Source: Polaromonas sp.
GTDB taxonomy: Bacteria > Pseudomonadota > Gammaproteobacteria > Burkholderiales > Burkholderiaceae_C
Direction: 5' to 3'
Length of the DNA: 45,170 nt
Assembly: GCF_016185115.1 (NCBI RefSeq)
Contig: NZ_JACPOF010000023.1
Coordinates: 1 to 45,170 of the forward strand
In this document: piece by piece, positions 1-9,156 of the stretch
Layout: each line of letters opens with the position of its first letter
Position numbering within the stretch: the first letter of the stretch is position 1
Notes under the pieces: model-generated
The model's input: the letters and a program-made list of their open reading frames with translations, nothing else
Databases searched by the model: none
Told to the model about the DNA's origin: nothing
Position numbers and translations under genes: made by a program

Positions 1-157
1 CAACAAGGTCGTGATGGCGCCGGACCTCGTGGCCCGCATGGCCGAGCTGGGTGTGTACCCCAAGACCGGCACGCCCAAACAGCTGGGCGAGTTTGTGACC
101 GAGCAGCGCGGTGTGTGGAAGAAGGTCGTCACTGACCTGAAGCTGCAGGCTCAATAA
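1..157 (+). CDS. Bug-type (TctC family) solute-binding receptor, C-terminal end only
   Basis: This is the last 51 codons of a gene that begins before the window; the stop is TAA at 155-157. The visible tail (a helix around PDLVARMAELGVYPKTGTP followed by LGEFVTEQRGVWKKVV) has the typical ending of the periplasmic receptors of tripartite tricarboxylate transporters, the Bug family that is strongly expanded in Burkholderiales. Such proteins bind a carboxylate or similar small ligand in the periplasm, but the ligand cannot be told from this fragment. It points toward the convergent MarR gene, 55 bp away. The family call rests on a short but characteristic tail. Confidence 0.72.
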   Translation, partial: NKVVMAPDLVARMAELGVYPKTGTPKQLGEFVTEQRGVWKKVVTDLKLQAQ

Positions 158-212
158 GCTGCGCGGGCATTTCAACAACCTGTTGCCCGCGCTGTGTGAT
201 GTACGTCGCCGC

Positions 213-749
213 CTACTCTTCGTGGTCAAGCGGCGCCATGTTGTCGTACAGCAGCTTGAGCATGTCACGCAGCTGGTCGGCCTGGGCGCTGCTGAAACCG
301 TTCAGCGATACACGTTCGTACAACTGGGCAATCGGGATGAGTCGCTGGGTGATGGCCATGCCTTCCGGTGTCAGGCTCAATGCGAGCGCCCGTGCGTCGT
401 CGCCCGACCTTTCCCGAATCAGCAGGCCGCGCTGCATCATGCCGTCCACCACGCGTGAAAGGGTAGAGGGCTCGGTTGATGTATTGAGGGCAACTTCCGA
501 CAGGCGCTGGTGCGGCTTGTGGCTCAGCGTCGAGCACACACGCCATTCCGTCAGGGTCATGTTGAATTTGCGCATCTCGCGGGTGAAGGACTGGCCCATG
601 CGCACGCCTGCCCTTGCGATCAGGTACGGAATGGAGTTCTGCAGGTCATTGTCGAGCACCGGTCCCGAGGCCGCGCGAGGCCTGGCCGTGCGCTTGACGG
701 CGGGCTCTTTTGAAGGTGTTCGTGCAGGGGCTGTCGATTTTTTGGGCAT
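213..749 (-). CDS. MarR family transcriptional regulator
   Basis: The 178-residue product has a basic, Ala/Pro-rich N-terminal tail of about 25 residues and then a MarR-type winged helix. The recognition region reads LSEVALNTSTEPSTLSRVV and is followed by a wing with the family's D-x-R signature (RSGDDARALALSLTPEG, about residues 118-135). MarR proteins are dimeric repressors that release DNA on binding a small, often aromatic, ligand. The gene is divergent from the flavin reductase gene across a 182-bp gap, so control of that gene is a reasonable inference. The pairing with a flavin reductase resembles aromatic monooxygenase loci, but no oxygenase component is visible here. Confidence 0.88.
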   Translation of the reverse strand: MPKKSTAPARTPSKEPAVKRTARPRAASGPVLDNDLQNSIPYLIARAGVRMGQSFTREMRKFNMTLTEWRVCSTLSHKPHQRLSEVALNTSTEPSTLSRVVDGMMQRGLLIRERSGDDARALALSLTPEGMAITQRLIPIAQLYERVSLNGFSSAQADQLRDMLKLLYDNMAPLDHEE

Positions 750-931
750 GGATTGAATGTACCAGCGCTTGCAGATGATGTTTCCAAACCAGCATTAACA
801 AGCTGCATTTGCAATTGTTTCTGGTAAAAATTTCAACGCTACAGCAAAGGAAAATGCGGCCGTAGCGCTGATTTTCAGGGTGAGATCGGGTGTTTCTGGC
901 GAGGTCAATGCCATTTTCTGGAAGGTAATTT

Positions 932-1468
932 ATGTATTCATGGGCTCCCATCACTGGTGACGCGCCGCAAACAGTGGATGCACAGCGCTTTCGCAAGGCG
1001 CTTGGCGCCTTCCCGACCGGCATTTGCCTGGTCACCACGATTGCAGAAGACGGCAAGCGCGAGGGGATGACGATCAACTCTTTTGCGTCGGTGTCGCTTG
1101 AACCGCCGCTCATACTCTGGAGCATCCGCGATGACGCCAGGAGTTCGGATGCATTCCTGACGTCACGGACATTTGTCCTGAGTGTGCTTGCCGCCGACCA
1201 GGCAGAACTCGCCATGCATTTTGCGAAGCCCGCCCCTGACAAGTTTGAGAGGTACGAGGAGGCTTTCGAACCGGGCATAGGAGCCTGCCCCCGGCTTAAA
1301 CGCAGTGTGGCGACGTATGAGTGCAGCGTCTACTCGCGTCACCAGGAGGGTGATCACACAGTCCTGCTGGGCCGGGTGCAGGCGTTCAGTGTCGCGGACC
1401 ATGCGCCCCTGATGTTTCACGCTGGCAAGATGGGTTCGATGAAGGAGCTTGCAACTGCCGCAGGTTGA
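932..1468 (+). CDS. Flavin reductase family protein (FMN-binding split barrel)
   Basis: The 178-residue product matches the flavin reductase-like domain along its whole length. It has the start FRKALGAFPTGICLVTT, the central INSFASVSLEPPLILWSI strand pair that holds the flavin, and the late HTVLLGRVQAF segment. Members reduce FMN or FAD with NAD(P)H and deliver it to a partner monooxygenase; others are stand-alone oxidoreductases. The ATG at 932 is preceded by GGAAGG at a good distance. No partner oxygenase lies beside it, so the substrate pathway is unknown. The divergent MarR gene may control it. Confidence 0.85.
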   Translation: MYSWAPITGDAPQTVDAQRFRKALGAFPTGICLVTTIAEDGKREGMTINSFASVSLEPPLILWSIRDDARSSDAFLTSRTFVLSVLAADQAELAMHFAKPAPDKFERYEEAFEPGIGACPRLKRSVATYECSVYSRHQEGDHTVLLGRVQAFSVADHAPLMFHAGKMGSMKELATAAG

Positions 1469-1752
1469 GCATGCGTTCGCACATCAAATCATTTTGGTCT
1501 GAGCCCTTGTCAATCGATCCAGTCGGGCTGCCGGAAACCAGTCTGATATGTACCCGTCACCTTCATGCGGGGTCGGTGAAACGGTTTCAGGCTGATGGCT
1601 TACGGCAAATGTGTGCTTTTGCTTACAAAGCCGTCAAAGGCTGCGCGCGAGTTCATGGGTAGCATCAGGGCAGGTGGCTTGCAGGGTTTGCCCGAGGGGG
1701 AAAATCCTGAAGCCAGAATATAAAAAATGCACCACCTGCAGAAATTCACAAA
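1469..1752. other. Intergenic region without a recognisable gene
   Basis: These 284 bases contain only short open frames without resemblance to known proteins. An AT-rich stretch with TATAAA at 1719-1724 is a possible -10 element for the outer-membrane protein gene that follows, but I see no matching -35 at normal spacing. No repeat or strong hairpin was found. Confidence 0.35.
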
Positions 1753-3174
1753 ATGAAAAAAATACTTTCCCGCCGCTTTGCCGTGTGCGCAGCAGCCTTG
1801 ATGCCAGCCCTGTTTGCAGTGACCTCTGCTCATGCCATAGGAGGGGTTGAACCTCTGGTGGACATCCTGAATGCTCCGGGTAGTGCCGGCATGGGTTTTG
1901 TAACACGTGTAGAGACTTCACCCTATGTGGGTGGTGGAACCCGTTATGACCTGCTCCCGGTTTACCTGTACGAGGGTGACCGGCTCTTCCTGCACGCCAA
2001 CCGTGCCGGCATCAAGCTCATCAATGAAGGTGACCGCATCAAGACGGGCATAGGCCAGCGGCTGGACCTGTTTGTGGAACAGCGGCTGGAGGGCCATCCC
2101 ATAGGCGACAACCTGCCCCCCAGCCTGGCAGGCATGGCGCCACGTGATTCGGGCCTGGACCTGGGGCTCTCCTATCGCTACAGCCAGCGATGGGGCACAC
2201 TCCAGGCGGAGCTGGTCCGCGATGTCGGAAACACCTCCCGGGGCAGCGAGGCGCGGTTCGGCTACAGCTACGACTGGCGCTCCGGTGCGCTGCTGTTGCG
2301 GCCGACCATCAGCGTCTCGCTGCGCGACGCCAAACTCAACAATTATTACTACGGTGTCACGGCGGCCGAAGCCATTGGCGGTCGGCCCGCCTATGCGCCA
2401 GGCTCCGGGGTGAACACACAAATCGGCTTGTATGCCTCCTACGATATCTCGCAACGCTGGCGCCTGTTGGGCGGCGTGTCGGCCACTTACCTGGACAAGA
2501 CCATACAGAACAGCCCCATCGTGCAAAAGCGCGTGCTGCCTGCGGTTTACATTGGTGCGGCCTATGACTTCGGCGGCCACAAACGCGAGTGGGCAGAAGA
2601 GGACTCTCCAACCTATGTGAAGGTGCTCTACGGCAAGGCGACAGAACCGAGCTGCCATCTCGCCAGAATCATCACGGCACGCTGCCTGAGCACGGCCAGC
2701 ACCAACCCCACCTACATCAGCGGCATACAGGTGGGCAAGCCTTTCATCAACAACCTCAACGGCTGGCCGCTGGACATTTCAGGCCATATCGGGCTCACCC
2801 ACCATGATGATCGCGGGCTGCAGTCGAATGGTGTCCAGCTTGACGCCTTCATGAAAGCCACATACACGGGTTTCCCGTGGAGCGACAAGGTCAAGACCCG
2901 CCTGGGCCTGGGTGTCGGGTTGTCGCTTGCGCAGCGCGTGCCCTATACCGAAGTCAGTAGCCAGGCCGGCAAAACCACTTCAAGGTTGTTGAACTACCTT
3001 GACCCGACCATTGACATCAGCCTCGGCGACCTGATTGGCTCACGGGCATTGAAGAACACCTATATCGGTTTTGGCGTGTCGCACCGCTCCGGCATCTTTG
3101 GTGCATCGCGCCTGCTCGGCAATGTCAACGGCGGTTCGAACTACATCTATACCTACCTCGAAACCGCTCTTTAA
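1753..3174 (+). CDS. MipA/OmpV family outer-membrane barrel protein with a second C-terminal barrel-like half
   Basis: The 473-residue product starts with a signal peptide (MKKILSRRFAVCAAALMPAL, cleavage expected after AHA near residue 28). Residues 35-280 follow the MipA/OmpV pattern: a first strand ending in YVGGGTRYDLLPVYLYEGDR, then NYYYGVTAAEAIGGRPAY and SPIVQKR before a closing AAYDFGG strand. MipA/OmpV proteins are usually about 250-280 residues, so the final 190 residues are extra. They contain alternating aromatic strands, a two-cysteine loop (about 301-312) and a late GFGVSHRSGIFG motif followed by a terminal tyrosine-rich strand, which recalls PagL-type lipid A deacylase barrels. 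The first half is a firm call; the nature of the second half is inference. Confidence 0.75.
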   Translation: MKKILSRRFAVCAAALMPALFAVTSAHAIGGVEPLVDILNAPGSAGMGFVTRVETSPYVGGGTRYDLLPVYLYEGDRLFLHANRAGIKLINEGDRIKTGIGQRLDLFVEQRLEGHPIGDNLPPSLAGMAPRDSGLDLGLSYRYSQRWGTLQAELVRDVGNTSRGSEARFGYSYDWRSGALLLRPTISVSLRDAKLNNYYYGVTAAEAIGGRPAYAPGSGVNTQIGLYASYDISQRWRLLGGVSATYLDKTIQNSPIVQKRVLPAVYIGAAYDFGGHKREWAEEDSPTYVKVLYGKATEPSCHLARIITARCLSTASTNPTYISGIQVGKPFINNLNGWPLDISGHIGLTHHDDRGLQSNGVQLDAFMKATYTGFPWSDKVKTRLGLGVGLSLAQRVPYTEVSSQAGKTTSRLLNYLDPTIDISLGDLIGSRALKNTYIGFGVSHRSGIFGASRLLGNVNGGSNYIYTYLETAL

Positions 3175-3195
3175 AGAGTGGGCGGGAGAGTGGTA

Positions 3196-4401
3196 TTACC
3201 GTACGGCCGTCAATGCTGGCGCGCGGGCATGGCCTGAACCTGGCACTGTTTCCTGAAAGTTCCTCACATTGCTTGACGCAATGACGCCGCCGCCCAGGCA
3301 GACATCGCCCCGGTAAAGCACTGCAGACTGCCCTGGCGTGACCGCCCACTGGGCTTCGGGGAAACCAAGATCGCAGGTGTGCGGCCCGCTTTGCAGTAAT
3401 TCACATGGCGCATCGGCCTGGCGGTAACGCGTCTTGGCTGCCATCCCGCTTGGCCCAGGTGGGCTGCCTGCAACCCAGCTGCAATCCTGGGCATGCAGTT
3501 GTGTGGATTTCAGCCACGGGTGATCATGACCCTGCACCACCCACAGGGTGTTGCTGTCCATGTCCTTTCGCGCCACAAACCATGGCTCGTGCTCACCCAC
3601 GCCACGCTGGCCACGTGCCTGCGCGGCCTTCAGGTCTGCTCCCCTGGCCTTCACGCCGCCAATGCCCAGGCCCTGGCGCTGGCCCAGCGTGTAAAAGCTC
3701 AGGCCCACATGCTCGCCCAGCACGCGGCCAGTGTCGCTTTTGATGGGGCCTGGCACCCTGGCGATGTAGCGGTTGAGGAAATCCCTGAACGGCCTTTCGC
3801 CAATAAAGCAGATGCCGGTGGAGTCCTTCTTTTTTGCATTTGGCAGACCGATCTCTGCTGCGATGCGCCGCACCTCGGTCTTGTGCAGTTCACCGACCGG
3901 GAACAGGGTTTTTGAAAGCTGTGCCTGGTTGAGCCGGTGCAGAAAATAGCTCTGGTCCTTGGCGGGGTCCAGCCCCTTGAGCAGCTCGTGCAGCCCGGTG
4001 TTTTCGTTCAGCCTGACCCTTGCATAGTGGCCGGTCGCGATTTTTTCTGCACCGAGGCGCATCGCGTGGTCCAGAAATGCCTTGAACTTGATCTCCGCGT
4101 TGCAGAGGATGTCAGGATTGGGCGTGCGCCCGGCCTGGTACTCGCGCAGGAACTCGGCAAAGACGCGGTCCTTGTAGTCGGCGGCAAAGTTGACGTGCTC
4201 GATCTCTATGCCGATCACATCGGCGACGGCGGCTGCATCCACAAAGTCGACGTTGGACGAGCAGTATTCGCTGTCGTCGTCATCTTCCCAGTTCTTCATG
4301 AAGATGCCGATGACATCATGGCCCTGCTGTTTGAGCAGCCAGGCCGTGACGGCAGAGTCCACGCCTCCGCTCAGGCCCACGACGACACGCTGTTTTGGCA
4401 T
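3196..4401 (-). CDS. mnmA: tRNA-specific 2-thiouridylase MnmA
   Basis: MnmA makes the 2-thio group of s2U34 in tRNAs for Lys, Glu and Gln, using ATP and persulfide sulfur. The 401-residue product carries the PP-loop SGGVDS at residues 11-16, the nucleophilic cysteine in NPDILCN (Cys100), the second catalytic cysteine in TGICFIGE (Cys198) and the C-terminal barrel ending [18 protein letters not shown] ([15 protein letters not shown]). The ATG at 4401 is chosen because [13 protein letters not shown] matches the family start; upstream in-frame ATGs at 4437 and 4413 would add residues without support. A Nudix gene lies 60 bp upstream on the same strand, as nudJ does beside mnmA in Escherichia coli. 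It is convergent with the outer-membrane gene. Confidence 0.97.
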   Translation of the reverse strand: MPKQRVVVGLSGGVDSAVTAWLLKQQGHDVIGIFMKNWEDDDDSEYCSSNVDFVDAAAVADVIGIEIEHVNFAADYKDRVFAEFLREYQAGRTPNPDILCNAEIKFKAFLDHAMRLGAEKIATGHYARVRLNENTGLHELLKGLDPAKDQSYFLHRLNQAQLSKTLFPVGELHKTEVRRIAAEIGLPNAKKKDSTGICFIGERPFRDFLNRYIARVPGPIKSDTGRVLGEHVGLSFYTLGQRQGLGIGGVKARGADLKAAQARGQRGVGEHEPWFVARKDMDSNTLWVVQGHDHPWLKSTQLHAQDCSWVAGSPPGPSGMAAKTRYRQADAPCELLQSGPHTCDLGFPEAQWAVTPGQSAVLYRGDVCLGGGVIASSNVRNFQETVPGSGHARAPALTAVR

Positions 4402-4461
4402 TGATGCACCCATGAGCCAATTATCCCGCCAGATCAAAGCCCCTGGCGGAGACGGGAATGT

Positions 4462-4968
4462 CTACACGTGCAGCAAAACCGAAGGGTCGGTCGTGATCAG
4501 TTCCAGCGGGTAGCGCTTGCCTGCAATGTAGTCTTCGACGCATCGCAGCAGCAGGGGGCTGCGGTGTGTGCCAACCGACGCCTTGATTTCATCAACACTC
4601 AGCCAGACTGTGCGAACAATGCCTTCATCCAGCGGCTGCCCTTCAACATGCTCGCCAAGTTCACCGCAAAACGCAAATCGCAGGTAGGTGATGTCCAGCG
4701 GCGCTTCCGAACCTGAGCCGGTACGTTCGAAGCGCGAGAGATAAACGCCGACGATGGCCGTTGGCTTGAAGTGAAATGCTGTTTCCTCGAGGGTTTCGCG
4801 TATGCAGGCATCAACAGGGCTTTCGCCCGGGTCCAGGTGGCCTGCGGGGTTGTTGATCTTTAATCCGTCGCGGGTTTGTTCCTCGACCAGCAGGAATTTT
4901 TGTACGCCGTCGACCGTGCGTGCGACGACGGTTGCGACCGTGACATTGGGTTTCCATCGTGAGTTCAT
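4462..4968 (-). CDS. Nudix hydrolase, NudJ-like
   Basis: The 168-residue protein begins MNSRWKPNVTVATVVAR and carries a Nudix box of the form GX5EX7REXLEE around residues 39-61 (GHLDPGES, then RETLEE); the usual glycine after the second glutamate pair is alanine. The N-terminal VTVATVV strand, the PAGHLD segment and the position next to mnmA match NudJ, which hydrolyses pyrophosphates such as thiamine diphosphate and nucleoside di- and triphosphates. The ATG at 4968 is the family-like start. The LysR stop is only 11 bp upstream, so LysR-nudix-mnmA may be read through on one transcript. Substrate assignment is by context and similarity only. Confidence 0.85.
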   Translation of the reverse strand: MNSRWKPNVTVATVVARTVDGVQKFLLVEEQTRDGLKINNPAGHLDPGESPVDACIRETLEETAFHFKPTAIVGVYLSRFERTGSGSEAPLDITYLRFAFCGELGEHVEGQPLDEGIVRTVWLSVDEIKASVGTHRSPLLLRCVEDYIAGKRYPLELITTDPSVLLHV

Positions 4969-4979
4969 GGGGAAATTAT

Positions 4980-5951
4980 CTATTTGGTTTTTGATAGCAG
5001 GGTGATCGGGTGTGGCGGGGTAAATCCCTGGGCAAAGCTGGTGCGCAGGTGCTCGACAAAACACTGCACGGCCTTGGGGACCTGAGGCGACCAGGGGCGC
5101 AGGGCGTAGATGCGTTCGCCGAAAAAGCCCTGGACCTGCCAGTCTGGCAATACGGGTATCAGTTGCGGATGCCGGCCAGCTGCCGGGACACTGAAGTCAG
5201 GCAGAAGACCGATTCCCAGCCCGGCCAGCAAGGCATCACGCAGCACCTCGCTGTTGTTGGCCTTGAGAATGCCCCTGACATTGACGCCTACAAGTTCGGC
5301 AGGCGCCTTGCGTTTGCCCGGTCTTGCGAATGTCCAGTTGCCTGCATGGCCACCCAGGTACAGCAGGCAGTCATGCGTGGCCAGATCGGAGGGGTGTTTG
5401 GGCGTGCCATGACGCTTGAGGTAGTCGGGGCTGGCCAGCAGGATGGAGCGCGTTTCACACAGGGTCCAGGCCACATGGGTTTCGGGCGGTGTGCTGGTGT
5501 GGCGTATGGCGAGGTCAAAGCCCTCGTTGGCCAGATTGACAAAACGGTCTGTGAGTTCCAGCTCTATCTGGATCTCCGGGAAGCTTTTGAGAAAGGCTGC
5601 AACGCAAGGTGCCAGGTGCTGCCGGCCCAGCGCGACAGGCGCGGTGACCCGGACCAGCCCGCGTGGCGTTCCGGCCAGGTCGCGTGCGGCACTGTAGCTG
5701 TCACTGATCTGCGTAAAGGCTGGCAGCATGTCGTTGACCATTTGCTGGCCGGCCTCGGTCAATCCCACCGAACGTGTGGTGCGGCGGACCAGCGAGACGC
5801 CTGCAGAACGTTCCAGTTCACTGATGCGCATGCTCGCCGACGCCTTGGAAACGCCCAGGCGCCTGGCGGTTTCGGTGAAGCTGCGGGTGGCGGCCAGCAC
5901 CGTCAAGAGGTGCAGGTCGGCAACCAGCGGGGCGATTTGGTCTGCGGACAT
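4980..5951 (-). CDS. LysR family transcriptional regulator
   Basis: The 323-residue product has the N-terminal LysR winged helix (LHLLTVLAATRSFTETARRL, then VSKASASMRISELERSAGVSL and TRSVGLTEAG, about residues 13-70). A periplasmic-binding-like effector domain follows from about residue 90. The gene is divergent from mmsA across a 141-bp gap that holds a 22-bp palindrome just upstream of the LysR start, so control of mmsA and autoregulation are likely. The subgroup looks like the broad CrgA/AaeR-type LysR proteins; the effector is unknown. The downstream nudix gene is very close on the same strand. Confidence 0.93.
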   Translation of the reverse strand: MSADQIAPLVADLHLLTVLAATRSFTETARRLGVSKASASMRISELERSAGVSLVRRTTRSVGLTEAGQQMVNDMLPAFTQISDSYSAARDLAGTPRGLVRVTAPVALGRQHLAPCVAAFLKSFPEIQIELELTDRFVNLANEGFDLAIRHTSTPPETHVAWTLCETRSILLASPDYLKRHGTPKHPSDLATHDCLLYLGGHAGNWTFARPGKRKAPAELVGVNVRGILKANNSEVLRDALLAGLGIGLLPDFSVPAAGRHPQLIPVLPDWQVQGFFGERIYALRPWSPQVPKAVQCFVEHLRTSFAQGFTPPHPITLLSKTK

Positions 5952-5959
5952 GCAGCATT

Positions 5960-5981
5960 ATTGTTCATTTATTTGAACAAT
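5960..5981. promoter_or_regulatory. Palindromic LysR-type operator between the LysR gene and mmsA
   Basis: Perfect 8-bp arms ATTGTTCA / TGAACAAT are separated by TTTATT, giving an inverted repeat that also fits the T-N11-A pattern of LysR binding sites. It lies 9 to 30 bp upstream of the LysR ATG and about 110 bp from the mmsA start. Function is inferred from symmetry and position. Confidence 0.6.
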
Positions 5982-6092
5982 GAAGTCAGCAAACACGGGC
6001 TTATCAAATTTGTTGCACGGCCATAGACTGGCGCGGTGGGGTTTTAAGCCCCAATGCCTTCCCGAGACAAACACACTAGCCAAGGACAAATC

Positions 6093-7610
6093 ATGAGTGC
6101 ATCACCCACGGCCATCGGCCACTACATCAATGGCCGCGCAGTTGCAGGCTCCTCCGCCCGCAGCCAGGATGTTTTTAATCCGGCCACCGGCGCTGTCACC
6201 GCGCAGGTGGCCCTGGCGGGCATGAAGGATGTTGATGCTGCCGTTGCCGCTGCGCAGGCGGCCTTTCCAGCCTGGAGCGATCTTCCCCCGCTGCGCCGTG
6301 CGCGCGTGATGTTCAGGTTCCTCGAACTGCTCAATGCCAACAAGGACAAGCTGGCCCACATGATCACCGCCGAGCACGGCAAGGTCTTCACCGATGCGCA
6401 GGGCGAGGTTGCCCGCGGCATCGATATCGTTGAATTTGCCTGCGGTATTCCGCAATTGCTCAAGGGCGACTTCACGGACCAGGTCTCTACCGGCATAGAC
6501 AACTGGACGATTCGCCAGGCGCTGGGTGTGGTGGCCGGCATCACGCCATTCAATTTCCCTGTCATGGTGCCGATGTGGATGTTCCCCGTGGCGATTGCAG
6601 CCGGCAACACCTTTGTGCTCAAGCCCAGCCCTATCGACCCCAGCCCCAGCATCTTCATGGGCGAACTGCTCAAGCAGGCAGGTCTGCCCGACGGCGTTTA
6701 CAACGTGGTGCAGGGTGACAAGGAGGCGGTTGATGTACTGCTGGTGCACCCTGACGTGAAGGCCGTGTCCTTTGTCGGTTCCACGCCGATTGCCAATTAC
6801 ATCTACGAGACCGGCGCGCATCATGGCAAGCGTGTGCAGGCGTTGGGCGGCGCCAAGAACCACATGGTGGTCATGCCGGATGCCGACCTTGAGCAGGCTG
6901 TCGATGCGCTGATTGGTGCGGGTTACGGCTCGGCCGGCGAACGCTGCATGGCGATTTCCGTCGCCGTGCTGGTGGGCGATGTGGCCGACAGGCTGATTCC
7001 CATGCTGGAGGCTCGCGCCAAAACGCTGGTCATCAAGAATGGCACCAACCTCGATGCAGAGATGGGCCCCATCGTCACGTCGATTGCGCACAAACGCATC
7101 ACCGGCTACATCGACATCGGGGTTGCCGAAGGCGCGAAGCTGCTGGTCGATGGCCGCAAGTTCACAGGGGCAGACGCGGGCGAAGGTTGCAGCAACGGCT
7201 TCTGGATGGGCGGCACGCTGTTCGACCACGTCACGCCCGACATGCGCATTTACAAGGAAGAAATCTTTGGCCCGGTGCTGGGCTGCGTGCGTGTGAAGGA
7301 TTTTGCGGAAGCCGTGAACCTCATCAACGCCCATGAATTTGGCAATGGCGTGAGCTGCTTCACGCGTGACGGCCACATTGCCCGCGAGTTCTCGCGCCGC
7401 ATCCAGGTCGGCATGGTCGGCATCAATGTGCCTATTCCTGTGCCCATGGCCTGGCATGGCTTTGGCGGCTGGAAGAAGAGCCTGTTTGGCGACATGCACG
7501 CTTATGGCGAAGAGGGCGTGCGCTTTTATACAAAACAGAAGTCCATCATGCAGCGCTGGCCCGAGAGCATTGGCAAGGGGGCTGAGTTCGTCATGCCCAC
7601 GGCGAAATAG
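6093..7610 (+). CDS. mmsA: CoA-acylating methylmalonate-semialdehyde dehydrogenase
   Basis: The enzyme converts methylmalonate semialdehyde (or malonate semialdehyde) with NAD+ and CoA to propionyl-CoA (or acetyl-CoA), in valine, beta-alanine or inositol breakdown. The 505-residue product has the aldehyde dehydrogenase fold with [20 protein letters not shown], which is diagnostic for the MmsA branch, the catalytic cysteine in AGERCMA (Cys285) and the MmsA-type ending FTKQ-like FYTKQKSI. The ATG at 6093 is preceded by AAGGAC; an in-frame ATG at 6054 adds 13 residues without family support. No other valine-pathway gene is adjacent. The divergent LysR gene is its likely regulator. Downstream lie two REP-like repeats. 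Confidence 0.94.
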   Translation: MSASPTAIGHYINGRAVAGSSARSQDVFNPATGAVTAQVALAGMKDVDAAVAAAQAAFPAWSDLPPLRRARVMFRFLELLNANKDKLAHMITAEHGKVFTDAQGEVARGIDIVEFACGIPQLLKGDFTDQVSTGIDNWTIRQALGVVAGITPFNFPVMVPMWMFPVAIAAGNTFVLKPSPIDPSPSIFMGELLKQAGLPDGVYNVVQGDKEAVDVLLVHPDVKAVSFVGSTPIANYIYETGAHHGKRVQALGGAKNHMVVMPDADLEQAVDALIGAGYGSAGERCMAISVAVLVGDVADRLIPMLEARAKTLVIKNGTNLDAEMGPIVTSIAHKRITGYIDIGVAEGAKLLVDGRKFTGADAGEGCSNGFWMGGTLFDHVTPDMRIYKEEIFGPVLGCVRVKDFAEAVNLINAHEFGNGVSCFTRDGHIAREFSRRIQVGMVGINVPIPVPMAWHGFGGWKKSLFGDMHAYGEEGVRFYTKQKSIMQRWPESIGKGAEFVMPTAK

Positions 7611-7708
7611 AGCCCCCCACGGTTGCTCACTTCGTGTAGCGCCCTGCCCCCCGAGGGGGTCGTTCGCCTGTGGCCCGGCTGAGCCGGTTCCACGGCTCTG
7701 CTTGCGAA
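7611..7708. repeat. Family-1 REP-like repeat, copy R1
   Basis: This copy follows the mmsA stop directly. It shows the family layout: CCCCACG, then CACT-CGTGTAGCGC, the self-complementary CCCCCCGAGGGGG core, GCCTGTGGCCCGGC and AGCCGGTTCC. The same order occurs at six other places in this window. The core and the GGCCCGGCTGAGCCGG part can each form a hairpin. It carries no convincing gene and probably acts, if at all, as an mRNA 3' end or nucleoid-protein site. Confidence 0.8.
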
Positions 7709-7713
7709 GATGT

Positions 7714-7807
7714 GATCCCCACGCTTGTCACTGCGTGTACTGCGCTGCCACCCGAGGGGGCGCTGCGCCTGCGGCCCGGCGAAGCCGGTTCCGCGGCCCC
7801 GGCTTGC
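7714..7807. repeat. Family-1 REP-like repeat, copy R2
   Basis: A second copy in the same orientation starts a few bases after R1, so the 389-bp gap between mmsA and pntAA is half repeat. It has CCACCCGAGGGGGCG as core and GCGGCCCGGCGAAGCCGG as second hairpin. From 7808 to 7999 I see only leader sequence of pntAA, ending in a strong GAGGAGAG ribosome site. Confidence 0.8.
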
Positions 7808-7999
7808 ATGTCGAGGTCATATTCCTCTCCGCTGCATCGCCAAAAGTGGTCTAGGTGTGCATGACTATTTGCCGTAAAACTATGGCATACCCCGCCAAAA
7901 GCGTTAAAAAAGTCATGTAAGCTTCGCGACAGCTGCAAAATTGGCCGCCTGCGCCCATGCTGCAGACCACTTAATAACTAATGCACAGAGGAGAGACCC

Positions 8000-9115
8000 A
8001 TGCTGATTGGGGTACCTGCCGAAATTACTGACGGCGAAACGCGCGTTGCTGTCACGCCTGAAACCGCCAAAAAGCTTAAAAGCCAGGGCCACACGGTCCG
8101 CGTCCAGTCCGGCGCTGGTGTGGCAGCCAGTGTTCCTGATGAGGCCTACACCGCAGTGGGTGCAGAGATCACCGATGCCGCGGGTGCCTACGCCGCTGAT
8201 ATCGTGCTCAAGGTGCGTTGCCCGCTGGATAGCGAAGTGGCGCATGCCAAATCCGGCGGTGTCATCGTCGGCATGATGAACCCCTTTGATGCCGCCGGCC
8301 TTCAGCGCCTGGCAAGTGCGCAACTGACATCGTTTGCACTTGAAGCCGCGCCCCGCACCAGCCGTGCACAAAGCATGGACGTTCTGTCATCGCAGGCTAA
8401 CATCGCCGGTTACAAGGCCGTGATGATGGCCGCTGAAAAATACCAGCGTTTCTTCCCCATGCTGATGACGGCCGCCGGTACGGTGAAAGCCGCCCGCGTG
8501 GTCATCCTCGGTGTAGGTGTTGCCGGTTTGCAGGCGATTGCCACCGCCAAGCGCCTGGGCGCCGTGATTGAAGCCAGCGACGTTCGCCCCAGCGTGAAAG
8601 AACAGGTCGAATCCCTGGGCGGCAAGTTCATTGACGTGCCTTATGAGACCGACGAAGAGCGCGAAGCCGCTGTCGGCGTCGGCGGTTACGCCAAGCCCAT
8701 GCCACCCAGCTGGCTGGAGCGCCAGAAGCTTGAGGTCGCCAAGCGCGTGGCGCAGGCCGATGTCGTCATCACCACCGCGCTCATCCCCGGCCGCGCTGCG
8801 CCCGTGCTGGTGACTGAGGATATGGTCAAGGCCATGAAACCCGGCAGCGTGATTGTGGATCTGGCCGCACCGCAAGGCGGCAACTGCCCGTTGACCGAGC
8901 CTGGCAAGACTGTCGTCAAGCACGGCGTGACGCTGATTGGCGAGACCAATGTGCCTGCACTGGTGGCTGCCGATGCCAGCGCGCTGTATGCACGCAACCT
9001 GCTCGACTTTTTGAAGCTCATCATCACCAAAGAGGGTGCGCTCAACATCGACATGGCCGACGACATCGTGGCTGCCTGCCTGATGACCCAGGGCGGCGAA
9101 GTCAAGCGCAAGTAA
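8000..9115 (+). CDS. pntAA: NAD(P) transhydrogenase subunit alpha, part 1 (NAD-binding domain I)
   Basis: This is the cytosolic NAD(H)-binding part of the proton-pumping transhydrogenase, which exchanges hydride between NADH and NADP+ using the proton gradient. The 371-residue product starts with MLIGVPAEITDGETRVAVTP, typical of the alanine dehydrogenase/PNT N-terminal domain. It has the Rossmann motif VVILGVGVAGLQAIATAKRL at about residues 166-185 and ends before any membrane segment. The split of alpha into two genes (with the membrane part in the next gene) is common in alpha- and betaproteobacteria. The ribosome site GAGGAGAG sits 8 bp before the ATG. It is first in a three-gene operon. 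Confidence 0.96.
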   Translation: MLIGVPAEITDGETRVAVTPETAKKLKSQGHTVRVQSGAGVAASVPDEAYTAVGAEITDAAGAYAADIVLKVRCPLDSEVAHAKSGGVIVGMMNPFDAAGLQRLASAQLTSFALEAAPRTSRAQSMDVLSSQANIAGYKAVMMAAEKYQRFFPMLMTAAGTVKAARVVILGVGVAGLQAIATAKRLGAVIEASDVRPSVKEQVESLGGKFIDVPYETDEEREAAVGVGGYAKPMPPSWLERQKLEVAKRVAQADVVITTALIPGRAAPVLVTEDMVKAMKPGSVIVDLAAPQGGNCPLTEPGKTVVKHGVTLIGETNVPALVAADASALYARNLLDFLKLIITKEGALNIDMADDIVAACLMTQGGEVKRK

Positions 9116-9156
9116 GAACCAAAGAAGAACGACCGGGAAGACAAGAAGGAATCGAC

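Noticed and set aside
750..931. Possible MarR operator in the divergent gap
   Set aside because: Only loose inverted sequences around AACAA-N13-TTGTT were found, not strong enough to call a site.
1465..1662. 65-codon frame after the flavin reductase gene
   Set aside because: No ribosome site and no recognisable product.
6102..7499. 465-codon open frame opposite mmsA
   Set aside because: A shadow of the dehydrogenase gene, rich in His and Arg as expected for antisense GC-rich frames.
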